Translations under genes and position numbers: made by a program | Notes under the pieces: generated by a model | What the model saw: the letters and a program-made list of their open reading frames with translations, nothing else | Database searches by the model: none | What the model was told of the DNA's origin: nothing | Source of the DNA: Lolium rigidum | Lineage: Eukaryota > Streptophyta > Magnoliopsida > Poales > Poaceae | Direction of reading: 5' to 3' | DNA length: 64,000 bases | Assembly (NCBI RefSeq): GCF_022539505.1 | Contig: NC_061512.1 | Location: forward strand, 150,271,962-150,335,961 | Part shown: positions 11,260-22,099 of the stretch, piece by piece | Layout: each line of letters begins with the position of its first letter | How positions within the stretch are numbered: the first letter of the stretch is position 1

Positions 11260-12500
11260 ATATTTGATATTTTGTGCATAGAATTATTTTTGTTCCTACT
11301 TATTTCTGGCTTATTGGTTTGTTTGCAAACATAACTCATTGGCATCAGTGCACCATTTCTATTTAATTTTTTCACATCAATATGCTATGCATTTCCAGCT
11401 GGCTAGGCTGTGCAAACTTTGACACACAAAAAACGAATATTTTCATGTACTCCCATATCAGTTAATGGTTGTTTTCTCATCTTAGCATACATCTCTAGCT
11501 AGGTGCTCTGATTGTTGGATGGCGTTGTTTTTTTTATCTCTAGCTGACCTGCCCGAAACCAAATAGTTGTTGAATCAGAATTAATTTAGAAAATAGCACA
11601 TCACTTAGTATATTTTCTAAATTAATTGATATGCCATACATATATGTGTGTGCCTCCTTCCGGTCAATTATATGAGGCCATTTTTGAATGCCTTGGACTC
11701 CTATCTTCTATTTTTGGAACGTCGTCTTGGATTGTAGCTAATTGGTGAATCGGTATATTGCTTTTGGTATACAAAAGAATAGATAGTATTAGTAATTTGA
11801 TGTAACATATGTGCTATTTTTGTGTAAAAATTTCATAAATTTGAAAATATTTTTCTTCCAAAAAGAAAATGATACCTTTATTCACGGACAGAATGAGTAT
11901 CTTACAGAAATTAAGAAATGAAGCGGTAAAAATAAGGATACCAATCACATGCGTCTAGTTTTGTGATGTGTGGATGAGACAGACCATGAATTAATCTGGC
12001 ATGATCATATTATATTACACGCGAGGCAGGATTGAAACTTCACCTGCTCAAACATGGAAAGAGCCAAAGAGGCCGGTCGGCCAGTGCGTGGATGCTAATC
12101 GGCAGCTCGGAACAAAGAGGGCAAGTTAGCCACGTATATTTTTTCTGGTAAAATCAAATCCGTAAATTGTAGATCTAGTACCGTAGCTAAAATAACTTCT
12201 TTGGACTCTTTTATTTTTTTTTCTTTCCTACAGATGATGGCATGGACGTGTCAACACGTGTAGTCCGAAATATGTGATTATACTGTTACATAAGATCTTT
12301 AAATCTTAACCATTAAAATTACAGATGTAACAGCTAAAATAATTTTAATGATGTGGGTTAATGTAGTGTCTCTATTTTGAACACCCGTATTTTGCTTTTA
12401 GTATATAATAGATTTTGTCTTAGTAATATTGGGCCAGAGCCCACTTTGGTCCCCAAGACGGGCCATGAGAGCCTCCCCTAGTAGGAACCGGTTAATTTTT
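11260..12500. other. AT-rich intergenic sequence, no gene seen
   Basis: No supported open frame or RNA gene. The sequence is AT-rich with a mildly GC-richer patch at 12040-12130. No recognisable repeat termini. Confidence 0.35.
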
Positions 12501-12736
12501 TTAGTATTTTCGGTGACAAATCTTTTTGTCACCTGAAACCATATTCGTTGACAAATACTTTACCGTCACCGAAAATAGGAAATTTCGTGACGAAAAATTG
12601 CGTACCATCACACCTGATTTTCTATGAAGTAGCTTTGGTGACAATCTATTTTTGTCACGGGCATATTTTCGGTGACAAAAAACCTATTCTTTGTGACGAC
12701 AGGGTCATGTTACCAAATATCATTTCTGCTGTAGTG
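12501..12736 (-). mobile_element. Orphan CACTA terminus with subterminal repeats
   Basis: The minus strand begins CACTACAGCAGAAATGAT at 12736. The adjoining 230 bp contain several copies of a CGGTGACAAA/TTTGTCACCG motif in both orientations (about 12510, 12535, 12570, 12640 and 12670), as in the subterminal regions where CACTA transposase binds. No matching second end or transposase ORF was found. The small plus-strand frame at 12548-12745 is a by-product. Confidence 0.65.
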
Positions 12737-13600
12737 TTGTCCTAATTGCAAATTTGTTGTTTAACTGACGAGGACTTTGAAACAATAACTTTTTTTATTC
12801 TGTTCTAACTTGTTTTAGAATTTTAAATTTATAAAATAATGAATATCTTTGAAACTTAGTGAAACTTCATGTATGCATGCAAAACAAAACTTTATATTTA
12901 CATATTGGTCTTGTTTCATATTGTTAAAATATATTTGATATCAAATATTAAATATTGTTCAAATATATTTAATATTGGTCGTGTTTAAAATATCTCTTTG
13001 CTAGAAATTTCAATGTTGAAACGGATTTTAAGTTAGAGTCGTGTTTTAAAAACTACAAATGTCTCAGGTTTAAGAAGTAGATCCTCCAAAATTAGAAAGA
13101 AGATAGAAGAAAGGTAACAACTATGCAAAAAGTAGAAGTAGAGAGAAAGGTGGACCATGCACGCCATAGAGCATCCATGGTAGAGTCGTCAAAGTTTCAT
13201 TGCCATGCCATCTATAGTCAGCCTACAGGTAACATGTATAATAATTATCCACAAAGATGCACGACTTAATGAAAATATGACCAATATGACACTTCTACAA
13301 AGTGCTTAGGAGCATGCGTTGCAGCTAGCTCTTAATCTACATGAAACTGCCATTTTTCTCTCTCCTCCAGCTATTCAAGCAAATATTATTTTAATCTTTC
13401 TGGTCAATTTCATTTAGAAAGTAGGTTCGAAGGTTTTCTTGTTGAAAGCAGTTTTCTTGCTGGAAGAACAACCACTTCTTTTTTCGCAGATCCGATTGGT
13501 CATGAACATCTTAAGGTGCTACTCTTCGCACACCACGATCAAATCTTGCGTCCAGATAGAGCAATGGAATCACCGAGTCTTTCTCCTTGCTCGAATGAGC
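12737..13600. other. AT-rich intergenic sequence, no gene seen
   Basis: AT-rich sequence without a supported gene, including runs such as ATATTTGATATCAAATATTAAATATTG near 12930. Nothing recognisable. Confidence 0.3.
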
Positions 13601-13665
13601 TGAACACCGACATATTTTGATTTGGTACTCCATTTAAGTTATCTTATTGTACTTGCTCTAACTGC

Positions 13666-14151
13666 TTATATGTACCTTTCACATTCTCTTTGCATGGAGT
13701 TGGAAGAGTTTCTACATGCATTTGGGAACACAATCTTGCATGAAGCTATTGTATCACCTTCATCCTCCCTCCCCCTTTTGAAAACTGACCCCGACATCAA
13801 CCGGAGAGGAGATACAACCCGCGGAATTGTGGGCAACGAGGATGATTGGACATGGCCAAAATGGGAGTCCCACCTAGTGGTGGCATGCCGATCACCACTG
13901 GCCGGGTAGTTGTCCATGGCGGTCAAGAGTTGGATATGTAATCCACGGTTGTCGGCAATGTGTTTCGAAATAATTTGGGAAATGTCGGACTTAATCTTTT
14001 CGCAACGATTTTTCATGACAATGGCGCGCAGTTTTCGTTCTCTTTGTCGGAGAGGGGAGAGCGTTGCCTCGGAATACTTGTATGGACCATTGCATGAATA
14101 ATTTAGTGAGGCTAGAATGGGTTTTTTTTCTGATCTCACCCTCTTTGACAA
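13666..14151 (-). CDS. Hypothetical 161-codon open frame, doubtful
   Basis: I do not recognise this frame. On the minus strand it is Arg/Lys/Ser-rich, with a central charged, possibly helical stretch (about residues 35-70, containing SPLRQRERKLRAIV and KIKSDISQIISKHIADN) and no signal peptide, membrane segment or known motif. Overlapping open frames on the plus strand (13622-13909, 13910-14101) cover much of it, so the openness may be chance in a GC-richer patch. The base composition differs from the AT-rich surroundings, so it could be part of a decayed transposon ORF. Confidence that it is expressed is low. Confidence 0.2.
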   Translation of the reverse strand: MSKRVRSEKKPILASLNYSCNGPYKYSEATLSPLRQRERKLRAIVMKNRCEKIKSDISQIISKHIADNRGLHIQLLTAMDNYPASGDRHATTRWDSHFGHVQSSSLPTIPRVVSPLRLMSGSVFKRGREDEGDTIASCKIVFPNACRNSSNSMQRECERYI

Positions 14152-14599
14152 CTAGAAAATACTTGAACGTGTGCCTCATGAGTCACGTCAGTTGGCATGC
14201 TCTTGTGAATCGCCTAATTAGTCAAACAAGCTCTTGTGGTCATCGAGAAAATTCTTACCTTATTGTATAGTAAAATTTGAAGGTGTGTTATCACTCTTAG
14301 GTGTTAAGACGGGTTCCACCTAAATCTCACTTATAGTTCATTTTATGTTATTTAATGTAATATTTTGGCAAAAAATTTCACTAGAAAAAAAATGAACTTT
14401 AAGTGGGATCTCACTTGCATTTCTACCGGTCATCTTACGCCTTGATCTTAATGCTCATCCTAACGCGTCCAATACACCGAACCAAATAGAGTATTTAAGA
14501 AAGTGGTACCTAATCAAAATGATCAACTTAGCCACCCGGCTCTGCAAGTCATGGTGAAAACATGCCGCCTGCTACACGTTTAAATATATTTTCTTGCCC

Positions 14600-15240
14600 C
14601 TTCTATCAGTTCGAACTTTTGGGTTGAGTTGGAAAGTGCATGAATTCTATATGGTATCAAAGTCAAGAGGTCTCAAGTTCAAGATCATACTCACGTAGTA
14701 TTAAATAAATCTGCAACCTACATCGAACCCACGTCTAAGTACTAACATAGCCTAGATGCAAGTAACAATGTCTTGCTCAAGTACGGAATCAGAATACAAA
14801 GTGCTTGTAAATGCCACTACATGATGATATCATTTTGGCTGAATCTCTCGTAGAAAAACTTGGATTAAAACTTCCTCAAGCTCCTTGTTTATGGTGTAAA
14901 TACTTGGGAGCAGGATATTTTCACATAATCCTGTTTTGGTGTTAGAGCTAAGCATATTGGAATAATTTTCCATTGTGAGAGAAAGACTAGCATGAAAAGA
15001 AGTTGGAGATTAGATTCATTCCTTCCAAAGAACAAGTGGCAGATGGTGTTTTGACTAAAACATTTAGTATTAGAACCTTTGAGAATTTCAGGCATAATCT
15101 CAAATTTACTAAGTTGTGATTCATAGAGGGTATTAGAGATAGAATCTTGTACAACGGAAAATGGCGTGAATATATAACATTTTGGTTTAGACTAGGTGAC
15201 TTTTGGTTGAGTTGGCTACTGCACAAATTTTATACTATTA
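14600..15240 (+). mobile_element. Collapsed Copia element: LTR tail, PBS, RNase H remnant, 3' LTR start
   Basis: An LTR-end block (ACTTTTGGGTTGAGTTGG, about 14617) is followed by TGGTATCAAAGTCAAGAGG, the methionine-tRNA primer site typical of Copia. From about 14790 to 15110, decayed Copia RNase H coding is visible, for example LPQAPCLWC and [14 protein letters not shown] pieces broken by stops and shifts. A purine stretch then leads into TATTAGAGATAGAATCTTGT (about 15130), and the block ACTTTTGGTTGAGTTGG recurs at about 15200. Gag, protease, integrase and most of reverse transcriptase are deleted. Confidence 0.65.
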
Positions 15241-16329
15241 TGTTTACTGATTTGTCTTGGCTTGCTATATCTCATTCGAATGAGAGTTAAATTATTCTGC
15301 AGAAGTCCATCAGATCTGGATCGCGATTCATGCAGCATTTGCGTTGCAAATATGGTGCAACCCATCCTTCATTCTGTTATGCTATAGTTGCAATTAAATA
15401 TTTTTCAATTGCATTATGATTACAACCGAGTTAATTTCGGTTGCACACAGCTGCAAGTAGACCCCTTATGTTTTATCTTGGAATTTTCAGTTGCACACTG
15501 CCTGCGACTGAATATGTCGTTTCAACTGAATATGAAAATTATACGGTCACTTAGCTATACATATATTTGTTGGAGTATTGTTTTCACTCCCGGTGTAAAC
15601 GGGGGATGATATATGCAGGTCCCACCTACCAAACCCTAGAAAGTAATTCTACGGTAGCGACTTAGACCACACACTTCAACGAACAAATGAGTACTTTTTG
15701 TAGTACTATAAGTTTAGTTCTAGGACTAAAAATGCCACACTTTCACTTTTCCGCACTTTCACTTTGCCACATGCATTTTCAGGCAGACTTTGTTGCAAAC
15801 CAAACAGCACCATGTAGTGGGAGATATGAGACATATTTCCACACGTATGTGCCAGAAGCTTTACACCGCGTGGCAAACGTTTGGTCAGCACTCCCAACCC
15901 AATGATATAACTATTAACATCTGAGCAAGAAGCTTACTTGAGGAATCTAATCATTTTCCTCTTTCGTGGAAGAATCTAGCGTGCACGTACATATCTCAAC
16001 TTCGATTATTGTCGTATTGTACTCTGCTAGTTTTCAAACGTGTTTCCCGTACATGGTTGGAGCGTGTACGTTCTAAACTAGGGACCCCTTTCAATGACAT
16101 ATCGCTGATCTCTCCATTAATTAGGGTCTTTTGTGCTGTAGCAGTTGCACCGGATGCAAGGAACTGTTGATCCAGCAACTGCGTGCTGTTGTCTATGGAT
16201 AACGACTGTTCTTGTCGTACGTTTCGGATAGACATCAGCAAAACTAACTGTTCCTTTTATTCTGTAATCTTCAAAACTCCCGGTCGGGGAAAACGCCGAC
16301 AGTACAGTACGTACGAACCCACGAGATCA
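15241..16329. other. Intergenic sequence, no gene seen
   Basis: Short unrelated frames only. A GCACTTTCACTTT-type direct repeat lies near 15738-15765. No domain or element terminus is recognised. This is the left flank of the LINE insertion. Confidence 0.35.
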
Positions 16330-19069
16330 ACAACCAGACAGAAGCATATAGACCAATTAGTCTATGCAATGTTCTATACAAGGTTATATCCAAAATGATT
16401 GATGTTCGTATTAAGCATATTTTAGATGAAGTTATTTCACCTGTACAAAGTGCTTTTGTCCCTGGCAGAATGATCACAGATAATATTCTTGTGGCATATG
16501 AAAGTTTGCATACAATGAAGAACAAAAAGGGGAAGGAGGGATACTGTGCTGTTAAATTGGACATGCATAAGGCCTATGATCGTGTGGAGTGGATTTTTCT
16601 TGAAAGAATGTTAATTCAATTGGGTTTTCATCCTGAGGTGGTTGAGCTGCTAATGGCTTGTGTGAAATCCGTGAAGTATAAAGTGAGATATAATGACCAA
16701 GAAACAGGGGGTTTTATTCCAACCAGGGGACTGAGACAGGGGGATCCCCTCTCTCCCTACCTATTCCTGATTTGTGCGGAGGGTTTATCGAGCTTACTAG
16801 CTCATCAAGAGGAGGTTCGTGGTATTGAAGGGGTAAAGGTGTGCAGAAATGCACCATCAGTGTCACATCTTTTATTTGCTGATGATTCCTTAATCCTAAT
16901 GAAGGCAAACATAGTTAATGCAACCTCGTTGAGACAAGTGCTTGATCAATATTGCACAAATTCGGGACAATTGGTGAGTGAAGGGAAGTGTAGTATTTAC
17001 TTCAGCCCCAATGTTGATGTTCTTATTAAGGCTGATATATGCTCTGAGCTGAATATTATGACTGAAGCATTATCTGATAGATATTTGGGTCTACCTGCCA
17101 TGGTGGGGATAGACAAAAGTGATAACTTTATGTACCTGTTGGAAAGAGTGATAGCCAGGCTGAATGGTTGGAAGGAGAAAACAATGTCAATGGGAGCAAA
17201 AGAAATTTTACTCAAAGCTGTAATTCAATCTATATCTGTATTTGCGATGGGAGTATTTAAAATACCAAAGAATATTTGCAAAGCCATTACCGATGCTATG
17301 GCAGCATTCTGGTGGGGAGATACTGAGGATCAGAAGAAGATGCATTGGAGGGCATGGTGGAGAATGTGTATTCCAAAAATTGATGGAGGGATGGGATTCC
17401 GTGATCTCCATTCTTTCAATTTGGCGATGTTGGCCAAACAGACATGGAGACTCCTCAATAATCCAACCAGCCTATGTGCTTCCATACTTCAAGCAAAGTA
17501 CTACCCAGATGGAAATTTGTTGGCTGCGGGGCCTAAGAAAGGGTCTTCTTTTACCTGGCAGAGCATCATTAGTCGCATACAAACTTTCAAGAGAGGGCAT
17601 ATCTGGCGTGTGGGCAATGGCACAAGGATCAATATATGGAGAGATCATTGGGTGCCAGGAAGTGTTACACGCAAAATTGAAACTAACCGTGGTAATCGTT
17701 TGCGAGGACGAGTTGATGAGCTTATTGATCCATCATCTGGCTTGTGGGATGAACAATTAATCAGGGAGAACTTTAACCCTTTGGATGCTAGAAGAATTCT
17801 ACAAATTCCCATTAGCCAAGATTTAGGAGAAGACTTTGTAGCTTGGCACAAGACTAGTAATTTCTGTTTCTCTGTTCGATCTGCCTACTACTCAGAATGG
17901 GAGCATCAGTTTGGTCTGAAAATCAGAAGCAATGTTGGACAAGGCTCATCGTCTATAAATCCAGTATGGGGAATTGTTTGGAAACTGCAAGTTCCATCTA
18001 AAGTCAAAATTTTTATCTGGAGAGCTTTGCATGGCTTGGTCCCCGGAATGGCTATATTAGCAAACCGACATATCAAAGTGCCAGCTCAATGTCCTATTTG
18101 TAAGATGGGGGCTGAGGATATTCGGCACTTGATATTTACATGTAACAGAGCAAAGGAGGTTTGGACGGCGTTAGGTCTGAATGAATTTATCATGAAATGG
18201 TCAAAACTGGATAAATCTGGGAGTGTTGTGCTTGAGGAGATTTTACGCTCAGAGTTGAATCACCCGCCTTTACTTGGTTCTCTGAGTCTGAAGGAGACAG
18301 TGGCGGTGGCGGCCTGGTATATATGGTGGCAGCGGCGAGAAGGAGTGAAGGGAGAAAAGGTGGCTCCACCAATCAGTTCAGCATTCTCGATTAAAGCCCT
18401 GACTATGAATTTTTCTCTAGCAGAACGGAGAGCATCACCGAAGGTGGTAACATGGAGTAAACCTCCGGCTCGACATTATAAGCTTAATATAGATGCATGT
18501 TTTTTCCCAAATGGTGCAGGGGCTGCGGCAGCTGTTATTAGAAATGATCATGGTGAGGCGATTGGAGGCGGGACGTGGCCTTTACTGGATATGTTAAGTC
18601 CAGCAGCTGCTGAAGCAATGGCTTTAAAAAATGGCTTGTTGTTACTTGAAAATATTGGATGTTCGCCAGCAGTGGTGGAATCTGATAGTTTAGACTTGAT
18701 TACACCTTGCAACGGAGAAATTGAGTTATGGAGCCCTTATGCAGCAACAATGGCAGATTGTTTTCAAATTGCTCGAAGAATTGGGAGGATATCGTTCCAG
18801 CATTGTCCCAGAGAAGCAAACAAGACGGCGCATAATCAAGCTAGATTAAGTTTTGAGTCTAATATTTTCTGTATTTGGGATAGTAACCCTCCTTCATCTG
18901 TTTTAACAGATGTGCTGAACGATGTAATCGTACTTGAATTTGTGAAGCAGCAAGTACCAGACGCACTCTTTCCTTACCAGGGTACCGAAGGGGACTGGAA
19001 GGTTTTTAATGAGGCGGCTTGCTGACTTAATATATTGGTTTTCAAAAAAAAAAACAACCAGACAGAAGC
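16330..19069 (+). mobile_element. 5'-truncated non-LTR retrotransposon (LINE) with 16 bp TSD
   Basis: The direct repeat ACAACCAGACAGAAGC at 16330-16345 and 19054-19069 brackets the insertion. The element starts inside the reverse transcriptase region with coding for YRPISLCNVLYKVISK (16350-16397) and ends in a run of A (about 19043-19054). 5' truncation, an A-tail and a perfect TSD are hallmarks of target-primed reverse transcription. ORF1, the endonuclease and the first part of reverse transcriptase are absent, so the copy is dead on arrival. Confidence 0.92.
16346..19025 (+). CDS. LINE ORF2 C-terminal part: reverse transcriptase, zf-RVT, RNase H
   Basis: The frame is open from the truncation point to the stop at 19023-19025. 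The first Met is at 16395, giving 876 codons, but the native start is lost, so this is a fragment of ORF2p. Counting from that Met, the reverse transcriptase signatures are LDMHKAYD (55-62), GLRQGDPLSP (112-121) and the catalytic LLFADDSL (159-166). A middle region resembles the zf-RVT zinc-binding domain, with WRALHG followed by CPIC and a later HLIFTC (about residues 540-580). The C-terminus is an RNase H-like domain, with NIDACF and, further on, VESDSLDL as Asp positions. It would reverse-transcribe element RNA at a nicked target. No internal stop or frameshift is present, which suggests recent insertion. Confidence 0.9.
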
Positions 19070-19227
19070 GACATAAACAACATCGAGTCAAATATAGAAG
19101 TAAATAAAAACGAGTCAGTAGCAAAAAAAAAAATCAGAGAACTACTTGTTCTGAGGCGTGGAGTCACCTCTAGCCCTGATTCCAGTCTAATATCATTTTA
19201 ACAGCAATCCTTATCGATGGGATCCAT

Positions 19228-19818
19228 TTGTCATGGCTGAGTCGGCGTCACACGTGGAGCAGGAGCTGTGTTGGACACGGGACCCACATGTCAGCCATAC
19301 TTTTTTTCTTCACTTTTCTTTTTTCTCTCCTCTCATTTTCTCTCTCTGCTCGCACGCTTCCGGCGGCCACCTCCTCCGCTCCGCTTGACGTTCTCCTCCT
19401 TCTCTCCATCCTCTCATTGGTCGACCCCTCCTCCGGCGCGGTGGCCTTGCCAGCAGTGCCGCTAGACCAGTTGTGCGGGAGCCTGGGCAGCTTCTACGGC
19501 ACGCCAGAGCCCTACACCTCGGGGATCTGCGGCGTGGACCCCTCCGCATGTCGCTATGCGTGCGGCACATCGGAGCTCGCCACGCTTGCCACCAGGCTGG
19601 CGGCGGCCAACGCCACAGCGACGAAGGCAAGCCTCTATTCTGTGATCGACCTCATCATGGAGCCGCAGTAGGCGGTGGACGCCGAGGCCATGAAGGGCAT
19701 GCGGTCGTGCCTGCAGCTCTACGTGGGAGTCATCCCGGCGCGGGCTGTGGCGACTGGGCAGTACCGCGATGCGCGGGAGGTGCTGTAGGTGGCGTAGTAG
19801 GTCGCCAAGGCGTGCGTG
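19228..19818 (+). pseudogene. Invertase/pectin methylesterase inhibitor (PMEI)-like pseudogene
   Basis: The plus-strand frame runs from 19228 to the stop at 19669-19671. It has a hydrophobic stretch (SAILFFFTFLFSLLSFSL) that could be a signal peptide remnant, then ALPAVPLDQLCGSLGSFYGT, ACRYACGTSELATLATRLAA and NATATKASL, resembling the helical PMEI/invertase-inhibitor family of secreted proteins. The same reading frame continues after the stop with AMKGMRSCLQLYVGVIP, GQYRDAREVL and VAKAC, where further stops occur at 19786-19788, 19795-19797 and 19798-19800. The conserved Cys of the later part (SCLQLY, KAC) remain. A functional member would inhibit cell-wall invertase or pectin methylesterase in the apoplast, but this copy cannot make a full protein. 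The family assignment is from motif likeness. Confidence 0.6.
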
Positions 19819-19869
19819 CCTCCCAACTCTATCGCTCTGTAGTGGTCGTCAACGGCACAACTCCTTTCC

Positions 19870-20285
19870 TGCTTGAATCCCCTCGGTGATGGATCCCATG
19901 GATGAGGGTGACTATGATGGGGAGCATGCGTAAGACGACATGCATCCCTATACGGAGAGTGCACGCCATGCGCCCCTGGGTGGACCGATGTCCACCAGCC
20001 TGCTGTCTGGCACCTTAGGCACCGGAGGATTCCATGCCGTCGGTGCCATGGAAGGAACAAGAGCGACAGTAGGAGATTCCTCGACGTAGGGCCCTTCTGC
20101 CGTCAGCTGACCTCCTCGCCGACCCGGCATACGGCTTTGATTCATGGAAGTGGGGCTCGTTCGACCACCTCGAATGGGATCCGAGGAACCAAGCGTGGTT
20201 CCTCAGCGATAACAAGTACAACTAAGCCGCTCTGCTCGCGCCGATGAAGGAGGAGAAGGAGTAGGAAGAGGTGGGGGAGGAGGAG
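19870..20285 (+). other. Coding-like remnant next to a Gypsy LTR
   Basis: One plus-strand frame reads ADPAYGFDSWKWGSFDHLEW and then DPRNQAWFLSDNKYN before a stop (about 20114-20225), followed by a Glu/Lys-rich stretch with TAG stops. This looks like a decayed coding sequence, but I do not recognise the family. It may continue the pseudogene region to its left or belong to a captured gene. Confidence 0.3.
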
Positions 20286-20842
20286 TGATGTGGGCATTAC
20301 CCTTCGGGTACCCGACATTATTCTACCTCCCTTGGCCCAACTAGGGGCCCATGAAGATTGTGCAAGACCAAGCTGGGCTCGTACGTTGGTTGCAACGAAG
20401 AAGACCTACCAGGAGATGGATTCTTGATGGACAAGGCAAGAAGGCGTCGATAAAGGAAAGATTAGATCAGATCTCGATGTAACCTAGTCGAGTTTGGACA
20501 GGACTCTCGGGACCTGGCCTGCTATATAAAGGCCAGGAGAGGGCCTGCCGAGCATCAGAACAACAATACGTAGAACCACCACAACTTAGAGCATAAACCC
20601 TATAATCCTTGCCTCCCGGCGAGTCAACCATAGCAGCCTATCGGCTACCCCATTTTAACCCCATATATTCGATAAAGCAAGATCAGACAAGCAGGAAGTA
20701 AGGGTTTTACCTCATCGACGGCCCCGAACCTGGGTAAATCTCTCTCCCCATTTGTTTGGTATCCGATGTCTTGTGCTAGCCTGTAGGATTCCGTTAAACC
20801 TAAGCCCCTCATGGCGGGCATTGTTGAGGAGCTCCCTCGTCA
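20286..20842 (+). mobile_element. Gypsy 5' LTR, about 555 bp
   Basis: The LTR starts TGATGTGGGCATTACCCTTC (or three bases later, TGTGGG) and ends GAGCTCCCTCGTCA, directly followed by a plant Gypsy primer-binding site. A TATATAAA box is at 20523-20530. The internal region continues to the right, so this is the 5' LTR. No second LTR is seen in the window. Confidence 0.8.
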
Positions 20843-20862
20843 ATTGGCGCCGTCTGTGGGAA
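20843..20862 (+). promoter_or_regulatory. Primer-binding site of Gypsy element
   Basis: ATTGGCGCCGTCTGTGGGAA lies immediately after the LTR end, the position and sequence type used by many plant Gypsy elements to prime first-strand synthesis from a tRNA. Confidence 0.75.
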
Positions 20863-22058
20863 ATCTGCTGATACAAGGCACTTCATCGGTTGTTCCGATC
20901 GTGTCGGCTACGACTCCGCCGACATAACCATCATCATCGGCTCCATCATCGCCAAGCTTGGGGAACTCGATTCATTTCGGGTCCTTCGAGTTCACTCCGC
21001 ACACCGACACGTCATGTTCGGCCTTCTCAGTTCTACGCGGCGGGATGGACATGATGTTCGGGAGCGTCCACTTCCGCATCGAATCTAGGGGCGTTCTTCT
21101 GCTCCCTGGCCCGATCTCTCCTGGCGCTGCAAAGACCACGACTTCATCGATTGCTACATCTACTTCTTCATCGCCGATCGCAGTCGAGCTATCGGCTGCA
21201 TCATCGGTATCGACTCCGGCGTCTTCATCAACGCCATCATCGCGCCCCCCCATGTCCTTCTGTCCATCGGATCATACGACTCAGGATCATCGGATCTAAC
21301 ATCGTACTACTGCCTCAACTGGGACACTAGGCATGGACTTGGCTCGCAGTCGAGCTATCGTCTGCAACGCCAAGTACTCCTCCAATGAAGAAAGTATCGA
21401 CAACGTCACCATGGCAGCCGCGTCAAAAGCGGCTTATCACCAAATATACGCTATCATCAACCCTCAGACACGAGTTCAGATATCCGAGGGCGAGCGCACC
21501 CTGGCATCAATCGCGATGGGCGGCGAAACGCCAAAGCTAGCGGCAGCAATGCCGACAACATTACACCATCACCGGGGAAGAGTGGGAAGCTGCTCGCAAC
21601 GCCATATCCAATAACACTCAGATTCCCATCAGAGCATCGGCAGGCACCCTCAGCACATATCATGTTATTTTAGAGAAGAACCGGGTTCGGTTAATAAATG
21701 AGCAAGCTGACCTCGATCGACACCGACAGGCAGCCGATCAATCAAGCGAACGACGAAGGGGGCTACCTTCTCTTGGGAGTGCATCTAGAAGCAATCAAGG
21801 ACAAGGGAGGTTTCGGCCACGTATCCTTCGCCTTTCAGAAGCCAACGCAAGGGAGATTACATCAAACCTCTCCAATTCTTTCATGACTATGGATACGGCG
21901 GGCATGATCAGGCCGAAAACTGTCGAAGGAGCGACAGCCAACCTTGCAGCCTATCTGATCAACAATCAGCCAACACCTGATAATTTGATGGCACCAGCTC
22001 ATCGGGATGCCCTGGAAAGTCTTGCAATCCTAGGAGACAAGCTCACCCCTAGGAAGTA
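20863..22058 (+). mobile_element. Gypsy internal region with degenerate gag
   Basis: Broken plus-strand frames (20958-21299, 21333-21614, 21698-21886) are Ser/Thr/Pro-rich and then Ala-rich, as in the N-terminal half of gag in this kind of element. The last piece (about 21930-22058) reads ANLAAYLINNQPTPDNLMAP and then ALESLAILGDKLTPRK, a gag block I recognise from grass Gypsy elements. Several stops and frameshifts make it non-functional. No protease, reverse transcriptase or integrase follows. Confidence 0.65.
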
Positions 22059-22099
22059 AAAAAAGTCTTGCAATCATTGGGGCTCGTTTCCCTTGTGCA

